Shown here in pieces: positions 46,019 to 57,300 of a stretch of 64,000 bases of DNA. The notes below the pieces were generated by a model. It ran no database searches and was not told the origin of the DNA. It saw only the letters and a program-made list of their open reading frames with translations. This stretch comes from Chinchilla lanigera (taxonomy: Eukaryota > Chordata > Mammalia > Rodentia > Chinchillidae). How positions within the stretch are numbered: the stretch's first letter is position 1; each line of letters opens with the position of its first letter. The position numbers and the translations under genes are program-made. The stretch is taken from assembly GCF_000276665.1 (NCBI RefSeq), contig NW_004955463.1:8796816-8860815 (forward strand). The letters are read 5' to 3'.

Positions 46019-49000
46019 CTTACTTTGTAAAATTACTTAAAAGATGAGTTGTCTGTCTCTTTGCAAAGATATTTGATATAATTTTTCAAAATTTACCTTA
46101 TATGGTAAAAAAAAATCCAAGATTAACCTTAGGGTAGAGTGGATATAAATATTAATGTACGTTACCTATAAAGATGAAAGAAAGCAGATAAGTATGTCAA
46201 ACTCCCTAGCAATATGTGTATTATGAAAACAGTGTTGAATTCAAGCTAAATATTAAAAGCAGAGTGAGGTGCAACATGATTTGGTCTCCAGCTGGAAAAT
46301 GAGGTTTCAAACCAAGAAGATTTTTTAAAGATAATTCCTTTCCTGAAAACACTTAAGAGTTGATATTTAAATCTCTTCTTATTGTATAATCTCTTTGGGG
46401 ACTCATATAAATTACAGAACAAAGTATGCATCAACACACCCTTTGTTATCTTTTCATCAGGAGTAGCATTGTGTTGCCAGTGACTTTCATAAAATTGAGC
46501 ACAGTTGTTTCTAAATATAAACAACAAAAAAAGGAATCTAATAAATCCTTGTTTTTCCCAACCTCCACCCATTAGAATAGCTGTAGTTTTAAAGTTCTGG
46601 GATTCTGGTGGATTCTTTAGCAGTTGGTGTTCAGTTAGCTTTTTCAAAGTAACAAGTTAAATTTGACTTTAAAAGCACTGATAGTTTAGTGTGTTCTGTC
46701 ATGATAGGGGAAAACAAACATTTGTCAATATTTTGGGTAAATCATAAATGGACTTCTGAAGAGTTAGTTAAGTCTGGTATTCTCCTCCTGATCAACAGGA
46801 AAAAAAAACACCCCTTATCAGATATTATTAGCTTAAAATGGCTTTATTTTAACCCGAGGAAAAAATATATGCCTATTATGCCTATCTTTCATAAGACATT
46901 TAAAGTAAACTTTTCCCATAGAAAAAGTTGATGTTTTGAACTCATCCTAATTCTTTTCATGTCCGCATTACTGTGTGTTCTTGCATGAATTTTAATAGAC
47001 AAAAAGAAAAAAGAAAAATTCAAGCTACCAAAATACCAATAGATGTCAGTGTTTGTTGCTTTAGAAGAAGTGAGGTGTTAGAAAAAAGGAAGCAGCTTAA
47101 TTTATTCTCGGTTTTGTTAAATATGAAGCTGACTACCATCAAAAGTTTGACAAGCAATAATACATCATTTGTAAAATTATATTTCACAGAATTACATTTT
47201 GTTAGTGAAAATATTATATGTTCACATTCCTCTCTTCTGAGTATTAGAAAAAATGCCTGTGCAGTAAATTCCCCAAATAGTTCAGCGGGTAGGCATCAAG
47301 CATGCTAATTAGTGCTTTAAAAAAATTAGGTAAGAAAATCGAGAATGTTATTCACATTGGATTTTTCATTTTATACTGTCAATTATATGGATTTCTTTTA
47401 CCCTTTGATTATAACTGGTAAAGTGCATTTTTCAGTCCATCTCCAGCGAGATCTGCGTAGGTTTGCCTGGGCATGGGTCAGAGAGGATCAGAAATTCCTG
47501 CGTTCCTCCTCTTACCCGTGTCACCTGTCTCTGGCCTCCAGATGGTGCTCCAGGAGCATCGCACTGCTATTCCCCAATGGCTGACTTCTAAGTTCCTTTG
47601 ATTTTCTAGGCAATCCATTGGAAGGGATACGTCTTGATTTCATCAAAGTTAGCTGCTTTAAATGGAATTTGTTTTCCAGCTTAACCAAGTAGCTCAAATT
47701 TGTTAAGAATTCTGAATCAGAATATTCTGACATTGTTCGGCTGGTGGATGAAATAGCTGTGGCTTCCATGGGAACATCTGTCAGAGTCATTTTTACTAGC
47801 ACCTTTTCCCAAGAGAACTAAGCATCCTGGCTACAATATTTAAGGGCCCTGTTTTGAGTCAGACATTTTTGAAGAGAACTTGAATAACTAATTCATGTGG
47901 ATCCTGGGTTAATATTGTAATACTGTCACCGGAGCCCTGTGTTTTGGTTTATTTATTCATCATTTACTCCACCTTGCACTTGACATCTTGGTTGTGAGCT
48001 GCTCCCATTATGTTACTCCCCTTCCCTTTTGGAAGGGCAGTATTGCTCACTTTGCTTTTCCTGCTCCGGGAAAGCTATTGTTGATGAGAACAGCCTTTAC
48101 GCTGCCTCAGTATCCCACAGCTTTCATCTCACAGCTTCGGTGGGCAGGCAGCTGTCCCCTCTGGGCAGCAGTTGAGTTTTAGTTTCAATGATGTGCATGT
48201 TAGGGAATGTCTTATTAAATTGAACCATATGCAAGTGTCAGTTTTATACATCAGACATAGCTAAATAGTGTCAGGATTATAGAGTTTATTCTAATATTTG
48301 GACTTTAATAATTGGATCTTATGCTGTGTTACTTGAAATAATGTAGTAATGACAAATTTGAAAAATATTGTAAGTTTTAATAATGAAATGGGATTGAGGT
48401 AATATACAAAAGAAATCTGGACTAGGAAATAGTTGAGACAGTAGCGTTTTCTCCAATCCATGGCTCAGTTCATATGATACCCACGTAAAATGAATTCAGT
48501 ATTAAGTTAGAGGGGCAAGGTGACTGGCATTTTTCCTTGAAGAAAAGAAGGAGTAAGTTTCTACCATAAACCATAACCTTTATTTTTATTTGACCTATTA
48601 GCAAACTTGTTACCATACTGTGCCTTGGTTATCATGTTTCTAGAGAGAATTTACAGAACCGTGAGTAGAAAATATGGATGACTGGTGAATACTCCTGGAT
48701 TTATTTTTGAAATAATGTGAAAATAAGACTCTTCGCTTGCTTTGATGGAAATCTTCTAGTAGTTTTAATGTGTAAATTTTACTGGCAAGTAGAAATATGC
48801 CTTACTATTAGATGGCCTTATTTATAAAGTTAAAATTTAGATAATGCTAATTGTTAAAAGCATGTATGCTTATGATTATAACTCTTTATTACATGTAATC
48901 TTAAATTTTAGAGCTTTAAATTGAATTGTGAAAGGATGTAACAGTCTCTTTAGATATTCTACAGTAAATCTAAAGCCATTCTTTAGAAGGAAATTTATAA

Positions 49001-50410
49001 ATGCCAAATTGGAATGATTTCTTTTTTTAGAATGAGTACATTTTAAATATGATAAAACATTTTGAATGCTAAATGTCTTATATTGATGGACTTCAAAGTT
49101 GAAAGAAAAAAATTCCACACATTTTATTATTTTTTCAGAAATTATTTCAATTTGATATAAGGCAGAATTCAGATATTGATTATTCTTGGAAATATTTCTG
49201 CATGAAAACGTCTCCAAATGTTACAACTTGGAGTTTTTTTCTTGGCAATCTTGTATGTCATGTATTGAGACATTTTTACTTCACTATAACGATAGGAAAC
49301 CATTCTTAATATGTGAGCTGATAAAAAGGCATCCAAATATCAAAGAATAAGAAAATGAAGGAGATAGGTAACAGATACTTATAAGGAAACTAATTTAATA
49401 TAACAAGAGAACTTTCCTTATGGAGATAAATGGTTTTATTCCAATTTAATGTTTTAAGTAGAGATGTCGTGGGATGAAATATTCCTTTTGTTCTTAAGCT
49501 TCTCAGTGTATAGGAAATTTTCTAGTTGTCTCGGAATGTGTCTCTTCCTTCCCACCTCTTTGTTCCTTGGATTTTCTGCTATATAGAGGGACAAGCAGGA
49601 AAGCAAAAGAGGATTTGGAAATAGGAGAGAAGTCGTTTTGGAATTAGCATAGTATAACTTAGCGCCTGCAGTGTGAATTTGTTTTAACTTTAACATGATT
49701 AGTATTTTTTGTTTGATAGACTTTTCCTTTGCTCTCCATTCTCCCCCTTTCCATCAGCTTGGCAAATTTACTTTCTAGCTATGAGTTTATGTTCTGTTAT
49801 GGGTAATGGCTAACAAATGAAAGGACTGTTCTGAGTTTGTGTCCTTTATTCATGTCACAGAGGAGTATACAATATGAAGACTTTTGGGTGGAGGCCAAAT
49901 TTGTAACCTCAATTAGGGTTGATCTCAGGCTAAAACATGCATCTGTGTAGTCAGCAGCTCATATGTAGTCCAGACAGTATATTTTAAGTAATTATTTTAA
50001 TGACTCTCTTAAAACTTGAATGTTATTTATACTAAATAGCATATTTTTATTTCTGTCGGAACCCACTGCTATGAAGGAAATACAAAGTGTGGGTGACATT
50101 TAGAATCCACATCTACATATCCCACAGGTCGTGGTGTGAAATACAATCTTTCCCAACAGGACTTTCCAGAATTCAAGTTCCCCCGGGGGCAGAGGTACCC
50201 TCCCTGACCCCAAATCCTGACATCCGCAACCCAGCTTGCTCCAAACCAGCAGTATCTACACTCTTGTAGCACCCCAAAACTGAGCAGTACTTTGCCTTCT
50301 CCCCCAACTAATGAGGCCTGTTCATCTTATCTGAATATGGCCACTAAAATGAGAAAGAAAAGAAAAATCAGTTTCCTAGAGTCCAATAAGAATTATTTTT
50401 TTCCTTTTCT
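46019..50410. other. NRG1 intron 1; no recognised repeat over about 4.4 kb
   Basis: AT-rich, with no SINE, LINE or LTR recognised by eye. Frames up to 133 codons (46246-46647, minus) show no domain. Confidence 0.45.
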
Positions 50411-50482
50411 GTAGTGGAGATAGGACCAGGGCCTTGCACGTGCTTCCTAAGCATTCTACCCCTGGGATAAATCCCTAGTCCC
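50411..50482 (-). repeat. ID SINE, minus strand
   Basis: TAGGACCAGGGCCTTGCACG, GCTTCCTAAGCATTCTACCC and AAATCCCTAGTCCC, antisense ID, diverged. Confidence 0.75.
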
Positions 50483-50739
50483 AAGAGTTCTTGAATATAT
50501 GTGAATATGGTGCAGTTCAGAATACATCATGAAAATCTAACTTTAAGCAGCACCAACTAGATATTTTTGTGGCACTTGAATGGTGGTCTTGCTTTGTAAA
50601 TGCAGCATTTGTTGTGGGACTGGGAAGTAGTGATTTTGGTCCTGGCTGTGGGAGGGACTCTAATGGAAGTTAAAGCAGAATACTGGTAAAAAGACAAGGC
50701 CTTGGCTGTGATTGCCAGAGAGTGAGCCCATGATGTACC

Positions 50740-50890
50740 CCACCACTACTGTAACTTTGTCAGTGATTAAAACCCTGAGCCTCAGTTTCCACATTTATAC
50801 ACTGTAGACAATATTATGTGATTCAGATGGCACTTCTGAGGGTTAGTGCTTAGTGTTGTACCTGGTGCAGTCAAGAGTAAAACATCATTT
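50740..50890 (+). repeat. MIR fragment, plus strand
   Basis: CTGAGCCTCAGTTTCCACAT, GACAATATTATGTGATTC and GAGGGTTAGTGCTTAGTGTT follow MIR order. Confidence 0.6.
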
Positions 50891-51419
50891 TATGCAAATC
50901 ATCATTTTTATGAATAAATCCTAAGCAGTTGCTTATTGTTATTTCATCTAATGATACATCCTTATTCTGTGCAGCTTCATCAGTGCATTCACAACTTGAA
51001 GCCCTCGGAGGATAACTTTATAATACATGTTGTTGCAGGGTCTTATACACAGAGGTTTTTGGTAAATATCAGTTGATAATACACATGAAACATTCATTTC
51101 CCATGGATTCTATAGCTTTGGATCACTGTTGAGAATTGGATAACAGATATGTAACATCTGTAAAATGGAACAGCTGGACATTTCATACCTGGTATTTACC
51201 TTAACCTTTGACCTGCAAATAAACTTCTTTTCAGAGAGTAGTAGGACACTAGTGTTGGGAACTGTTTTAAACAATGGGCCCAATAATACAGGTACACCTT
51301 GTGTACATTTGTATATGTTATTACACTTACGTGCTCTTGTATTTTGCATACACACATATGCACATTCTCAGTCTCTTAAAGGATGTGCCCATTCTTTAAG
51401 TGTAGCTCTCCCATTCCTA

Positions 51420-51525
51420 TCTTCCTTTGATTTGGAGTCAAGGAGGGCTTACTGTGTGACCTTGTATTCACAGAGTGCCTAGTAGAATACTTTGCATATG
51501 TATATTTGTAGAATAAATGAGTTAG
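51420..51525 (+). repeat. Possible L2 3'-end fragment, plus strand
   Basis: ACAGAGTGCCTAGTAGAATA and TTGTAGAATAAATGAG resemble the L2 terminus. Weak. Confidence 0.4.
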
Positions 51526-52350
51526 AATCCTTTTTCTATGTATCTGTTAACTGTTTTATTTCTATATATCTATTGGCTATTTTATTTCCTACAATAGATG
51601 ATTGTAGTTTATAAATTGATTTGATTGGGGGCTTTTATGAGGTATAGTAACTGTCCATATGTGTCAAATCTTCTATGTTTTCTGTTCTCGGTGAACAGAG
51701 TGAAGGGTAAGTGTACACTATTGTTATTAAGTGCAGCATTTAATTTTTAAAATTATGGTACTCTTTACATTCCACACTAAATTGTTTATAAGTAAATAAA
51801 AATGGTAAGGGGCTGTGTTGAATCCCATGAGATGGGTAGGTTATTTTTTACAGACAATTATAATTGCAGGCATAGTGAAAATTATGGTCTATTTCTGGGA
51901 AAATTATTAAAGGGTGGTATATTGCCCCCAGAAGGATCAGAGCAAATACAAAAAAAGAGATTGTGATTATAATTTGTTTTAGTGAGGTCACCTTGCTGTA
52001 TACATGGCGTCTTCCCCGGGGGCATCGCTCATGCATTATCCATTTTGGGAAAGAGTTATACTTACAGGAATTATGGAAATGAGCTGGTGGGTTTGTGAAG
52101 AGAAAACCAATTATTTGAATACTGAGTTGAGTGGAAAATGAAATACATGATTTTCCATACATTAAATTCAGTAGAAATGGGAGACATGTCTTGAGAGGTT
52201 TTTTAACATGTTGATTATACTGTGTGCTTCCATTTGCCCTTAACTGACAGGGAGGAAAAGTATCCATAGGAAGTTATTTACTGTATTTTGATTTTTGGAA
52301 AGAAATGGTGAAGCTTTAAGTGTGTGCACCTTATTTCAGACCATAGAGAA

Positions 52351-52425
52351 AGGGCTGAGGGATGTAGCTTACTGGTGGAGTGCTTACCTAACATGTGAAA
52401 TCTGGTACAACCCTCAATACTGTAG
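52351..52425 (+). repeat. ID SINE, plus strand, tail replaced by (CA)n
   Basis: GGGCTGAGGGATGTAGCTTA, GGTGGAGTGCTTACCTAACA and ACAACCCTCAATACTG, directly followed by a CA repeat. Confidence 0.85.
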
Positions 52426-52427
52426 TA

Positions 52428-52460
52428 TACACACACACACACACACGCACACAAACACAC
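52428..52460 (+). repeat. (CA)n microsatellite
   Basis: CA repeat with single G and A interruptions at the 3' end of the ID at 52351. Confidence 0.93.
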
Positions 52461-52778
52461 ATTTTCACTCCCAAACTGTCTTCTTAGTCTCAGATGAACC
52501 CACAGAAAAATAACCCCTTGAAAGATCCACACTCTTTAGCTATAAAATCATTATAAAATAAATATATATGCATATTGTTTTTCTACTCAGACCCTATAAG
52601 AGTCTAGTTTTTGATTACGCATATGGTAATTCTTTGTTGAAAACTCCCTTCACAAATTAAGCAAAGATTAGACAGCCTTAGAATTGCCAGGTGTTGTACA
52701 TTTCTAACTGAAATCTTTAAGTAATGTCTGATGGTTTTATGGAAAAAGTCAATCTATTCCCAGTCACTTTAGAAAATA

Positions 52779-52941
52779 AGCCCAGCAGTTTGGTAAGCTT
52801 AGGCAGGAGGGCCGAAAATTCAAGCCCCGGTTGAGCAACTTGGTGACTTAGTGAAGTCCTATCTAGAAAATAAATAAGGATTGGGATTGTAACTGTATGC
52901 AAGGCCTGGGTTCAATCCCTAGTACTAAAAAATAAAAAAGG
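52779..52941 (+). repeat. B1 + ID dimeric SINE (5'-truncated)
   Basis: The left part, CCCAGCAGTTTGGTAAGCTT to ACTTAGTGAAGTCCTATCT, is a B1 lacking the 29-bp duplication. The right part (from about 52878) has GGATTGGGATTGTAACTGTA and GGCCTGGGTTCAATCCCTAG, an ID monomer, then an A-rich tail. Same architecture as 898-1170. Confidence 0.75.
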
Positions 52942-53065
52942 GAAGTGATAATATGATAAGAAATATATATGTATGTACTATATTTGCACATTGTCTTAGT
53001 GTGTGGTTATATGCTTTTTGTAGCTAAAAGTTCATTTTTCACTTAGTTTTAAAAGGTATTAAGAG

Positions 53066-53136
53066 AGCTGGGGATGTCACTTAGTGGTAGAACACTTGCC
53101 TAGCATGTCTGATTCCCAGGGTTCCATCCCCAACTG
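53066..53136 (+). repeat. ID SINE, plus strand
   Basis: GAGCTGGGGATGTCACTTAG, CACTTGCCTAGCATGTCTGA and GGGTTCCATCCCCAAC. Confidence 0.9.
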
Positions 53137-53149
53137 GTGTGGAATAGAA

Positions 53150-53440
53150 AAATGCAGTTGGTTACACTTTAAAAATTTACTATTGATTCCCCTCCAAATA
53201 TTTCCTCTTGCTTCGAACACACTTAACTCATTTCCTTGCCACTTTCTGAAGCAGTTCTGGAATTCCTCTTTTGTGAATGTCAATGTTTTGAATGGATTCA
53301 TACCTTTTACCTTTAGTTGTTATTTTGATTTTGGGGAAAAGCCAGATATCGTGCTGTGTCAGATCTGATAAATAAGGAGGTAGATAAGGGCATACCATAA
53401 TGTTTTTATGAGCCTGCCTTCAGTTGGATGGGGCTTGGCA
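53150..53440 (-). pseudogene. Mariner-like transposase fragment, minus strand (left half of an inverted pair)
   Basis: The minus strand encodes a C-terminal transposase-like stretch with FTKEEFQNCFRKWQG, resembling the FQ-CF-KW block near the end of mariner transposases. Upstream in the sense direction, 53310-53400 reads like the broken YSPDLAP..FWLFP region. Frame is disrupted and no catalytic D residues can be assigned. Its 53170-53280 segment is inverted-complementary to 53474-53598. Confidence 0.6.
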
Positions 53441-53464
53441 GTAGTGTTCATTGTATTTTTTATC

Positions 53465-53650
53465 ACACTTCATAAAGACATAAAAGAGGACTTCCAGAAC
53501 AGCTTCAGAAAGTGGAAAGAAATGAGATTAAGCATGTTTGAAGCAGGAGGGAGTATTTTGAAGGGGCAATGTCTTTTACTGTACAATTTTTAAAAATTCA
53601 CTGCATTTTTTTTATCACACCTCATATATAAATATTAAATAATTATAGTT
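53465..53650 (+). pseudogene. Mariner-like transposase fragment, plus strand (right half of an inverted pair)
   Basis: The plus strand encodes HKDIKEDFQNSFRKWKEMRL, the same C-terminal block as the left copy, then reaches a TTTTTTTTATCACACCTCAT terminus at about 53605-53627. It is short, with no catalytic core. Orientation is outward from the centre of the pair. Confidence 0.6.
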
Positions 53651-54009
53651 AAAACTGGGCAGAGCCACCCAATAAGTAGATAGGTTTACTTTCTATAGGA
53701 TTATAGTACTTCTGTGATTCCAAATCTGGTGAAGTCATATTTCAGGAACTGATACAAATGCTGAGCTGCTGAAGAAGACATTAACAAATGTGTATAAATA
53801 AATGGGTGACATTTCTACATTTTATCAATTTATTTTTATATGCTTTGAATATTTTACTTAGCTGTGTCTTGCTTTTTCTTTGTGGAACGTGGGCCAAAGG
53901 AATCCCAATTCCAGCATTGAATTTTGTCCTTAATATATTTCAATTTTTAGAAGTAAACTTTCCTCCAGCCCAGTTTTTGAATGTCTGTGTATGCTCATTT
54001 TAGTGTTTT

Positions 54010-54155
54010 ATGTCTCCATCTTCTTTGGAGACTGTAATCTCCACAAAGTCATATCTATCTTGTGTGTCAGGCTATCACCCACCACAGCCAGCATGGTGCT
54101 GGGAGAACAGTTCTTATTTTAAGAATTTATTCAGTGACTGGATGAATGAGGAAGT
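54010..54155 (+). repeat. L2 LINE 3' end, plus strand
   Basis: TGTCTCCATCTTCTTTGGAG, ACTGTAATCTCCACAAAG, CAGCCAGCATGGTGCTGGGA and GACTGGATGAATGAGG are in L2 3'-terminal order. Confidence 0.62.
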
Positions 54156-54235
54156 ATTAGTAATTTGTCTTAAACAGTGAGTTGTGTTTATGTGTAACAA
54201 TTCAATTCAGTTTTTAAAAATTTTCCTTTTATGTG

Positions 54236-54321
54236 GTGCAGGCTGGCCTTGAACTTGCAGCATTTCTCTTGCCTTAGCCTGTTAGTGCCAGGCTTATAAG
54301 TATATACCACCACACCCAGCT
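54236..54321 (-). repeat. B1 SINE fragment, minus strand
   Basis: GGCTGGCCTTGAACTTGCAG, TGCCTTAGCCTGTTAGTGCC and CACCACACCCAGCT, antisense B1. Confidence 0.85.
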
Positions 54322-57300
54322 AAAATTTATTTTTTAACTGATACATAAAATCTGTGATGTTACTAGCAGTTAATAAGGCAGTATGAGTGCAAATCACCAG
54401 GACTGATGATGTATGGATTTGTTTTTAAATTGACCATTCATTTTTGTGGTTTATATTTATACAATTTTTTAACACTTTCAGTATATATTAATCAGTGCTT
54501 AATTTTTCAAACTGAATCAGAGTTAGAGGTTGATCAAGTCACAATTTTTGCTAATTCTAAAGGTTTTTGTTACATTGTCTCTTCAGTAATACTAGAAACA
54601 GTTAAGAAATTGATTACAGTGATGCAAACTTAAGGAATTAATATTCATAGATTACTTTAGTGTTTCCTGCACCTCAGGTTTGCTCGGTTAATATATTATA
54701 TAGCAAATAAACAGTTGTTCCTGGTAAGTAATGACAATAATATTACTAACTGCCTAATTATGAAGGTCTTACATCAGTCAAGAAAAATCAAAGTGTTAGA
54801 ACTGAAAAGATCTTAGAGGTCATCTGCTTGAACTACATTGTTTTAGATAAAGAAAATCTTACATTCTAACCTAAGTGTGAGTCCTTGCACTGGACCTCAG
54901 ACCTCCAGATTTCAAGGTAGGGATTTTTTTAATCATGATATTGCTATATTTTCAAATCTAGAATCAGCACCAAGTATATGAATTCAGCTTCATTTTCTAG
55001 TGGTTTGGATATGTTATGCTTCTAGGTAAAGGGGATATATTTCTGTAACATCATATAATCAATGTGACTTGTTATGAGGGTTGCAGTAAATTTATATCAG
55101 TCAGACTTTTGTGTCTTTTTGCTCCTTATTACAGTGTCTTTCACCTGAATAAGTTCAATACATTTTGACTGACAGGATGACCACTAAAATCATTATGTCA
55201 TAACATGAAAGAGGAGGATGGATAATAGGTTTGTGTTTGTGTGTGAGTACAAATGGGACTTCATATGTGGTAAAGGCATAAGCTGTCTCAGTGCTCCAAA
55301 ACTTTGTTAGCACCAGTCCCTGAATTTGGGAGACCCTAGAAACAAGAGAGACATTGTGAGCTCTCTGGACATTCTTGTTAAAAATTATGTATGTGCAAAA
55401 AGGGGTCAGGATCACTCCTGTCCTGACAGCTGCTCTGAGACAGAGTTGCTCGCTTGTGTTTGAGAGCCTCTGACCACGCACTGAGTGCAGTGACATTTTA
55501 TCACTAACAGCCTGAATCATCTTTGATCCAGGAACCCAGAGGTCAGAGGCCACCTAGTCCGTTATTAAATTTGCAAGATGGTAGTTCAGTTTGCATTGGG
55601 GGATCTATTTATACTTATTTAGTTTTTTTTAAAGGGAGAAGGGAAGAGGCCAGTGGGAATGAGTGATACAGTTACTTTTCCTCCCTGAAACAGATGATTA
55701 TTTAGTCCAGATCTTTGTAGGAGTTGGCTAACATCCTAAAAGAAAGGAAGACTCAATATATTATGATTTTTCTCTTGGCCACACAGGGAATTTTCCTAAG
55801 GTATAGTGGGAATTATCTTCAAACTGGAACTTCACAGAATGACACCCCATGAATTGTTACAGGGAGGAGCTTTGCCTTGAGGAGAATCAGATCTTTCAAG
55901 GGTGGTAGAAACTCATAAAGTTTGCTGACTCATATTCCACTGGCCTCATTCATGAGGGAAATAAACAGTGGCTAAAAGGGACTGAAGAGTCCATTGGGAG
56001 CATATCCAAGGGCTGGGAGGACAGAGTCCTAGATGGGAAGGCTCTTCCGGGCCGTAACTAGGAAGCCAAGCACTTGAGGGCCAGGGCTGGGAATGCTGCA
56101 GGCAAAGTCTGACATCAGAGAGCGTGTGTTTGAGCCTATAAAAATTTATAATAAGCAGTCATTTCCTGGGAGGAAGAAGGAGCAGGAGCCTCTGTGACAT
56201 GTCACTGTGTACTGGCTCAGAAAGGAAGTCGTTCTAGGCAGCATTTGAGAGAGGATGACTAAATTTGTGTGCTTTTGGTGATCATATTAGTATCTGAGCT
56301 TTAAGTCCTTATCTTCTAGTTCCTTTTCAGCTGGAGAATTGAGCAGTGATATCTTTTCAGAGAGCTTCAGGTGTTTGGAAGATAATAGTCATGTAAGGTC
56401 TAGGCCCGTAACACACTGATTTTGTGTGTATACAAACTTTTGATGAACTAGTAATGTGGTGAAATAGTAATGTGAATTTATCTTCACTAACACTTCAGTC
56501 CGTTTAGGTATGAATCTATATTTAAAAAGCACTTTGTAATGAAGTCTCAATAGAAATTTAGTATTGGCTGTGGCCTGTGATCTCTGAGACACTCAAGCTC
56601 CTTATGGGCTCACCGTGCGGTTAGAGTTGTGGGATTTAACCTCTACTGAGCACTGCAGGAAGGATGGAACAATAAAGCCTGCAGAATATGTTTGGAAATT
56701 CTTAATATATTTGCTTAATATGTAAATACATTCCATAGTAATATAATATAGTATCTATTCATATAAAATATTAATACATTGCCTAATATAAGTTTTTAAA
56801 ATTAAATAGTGATACAGTTTTTTTTCTTCAATAGGGTATATTCTCCAATTAATTTTGGTTCTTCACCCTTAACTTTCTATATGATACTTCCTTTTATTTT
56901 TTTTGGATATAGCCCCCATATATTTTTCAGAGATCATCTCCTTCACTAAATTCATCAGTTTTTTTTTAACCCTGTTGAGCATCATAATGGGATGGTAATA
57001 AACTGAATTATGATACTGTATTTTCTCCCTGCAGTAACTCTGGATTGTCATCAGCTATTTATTGAAAGGATAGTACCTCTTAAACTTTCCATTACTAAAT
57101 TCCCCAACAGATCTGGTTTTCTCTTGATAAAGCAAGAATTTTATTAGACGAGCAGCAGGCTGGTTTTTTAAATGAAGTGGATTAAGCTGTGGTTCTGTTT
57201 TTCCATGAATGTGTATCAAAAGTCATTATGATGGGCTCTTAAAAATCAGAATCACCGTGTCCCATACACAGAAGCATAAAATGCTCTCTGTCATGATCAG

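Noticed and set aside
46246..46647. 133-codon minus-strand frame in NRG1 intron 1
   Set aside because: No domain, no splice or promoter context; length is compatible with chance in AT-rich DNA.
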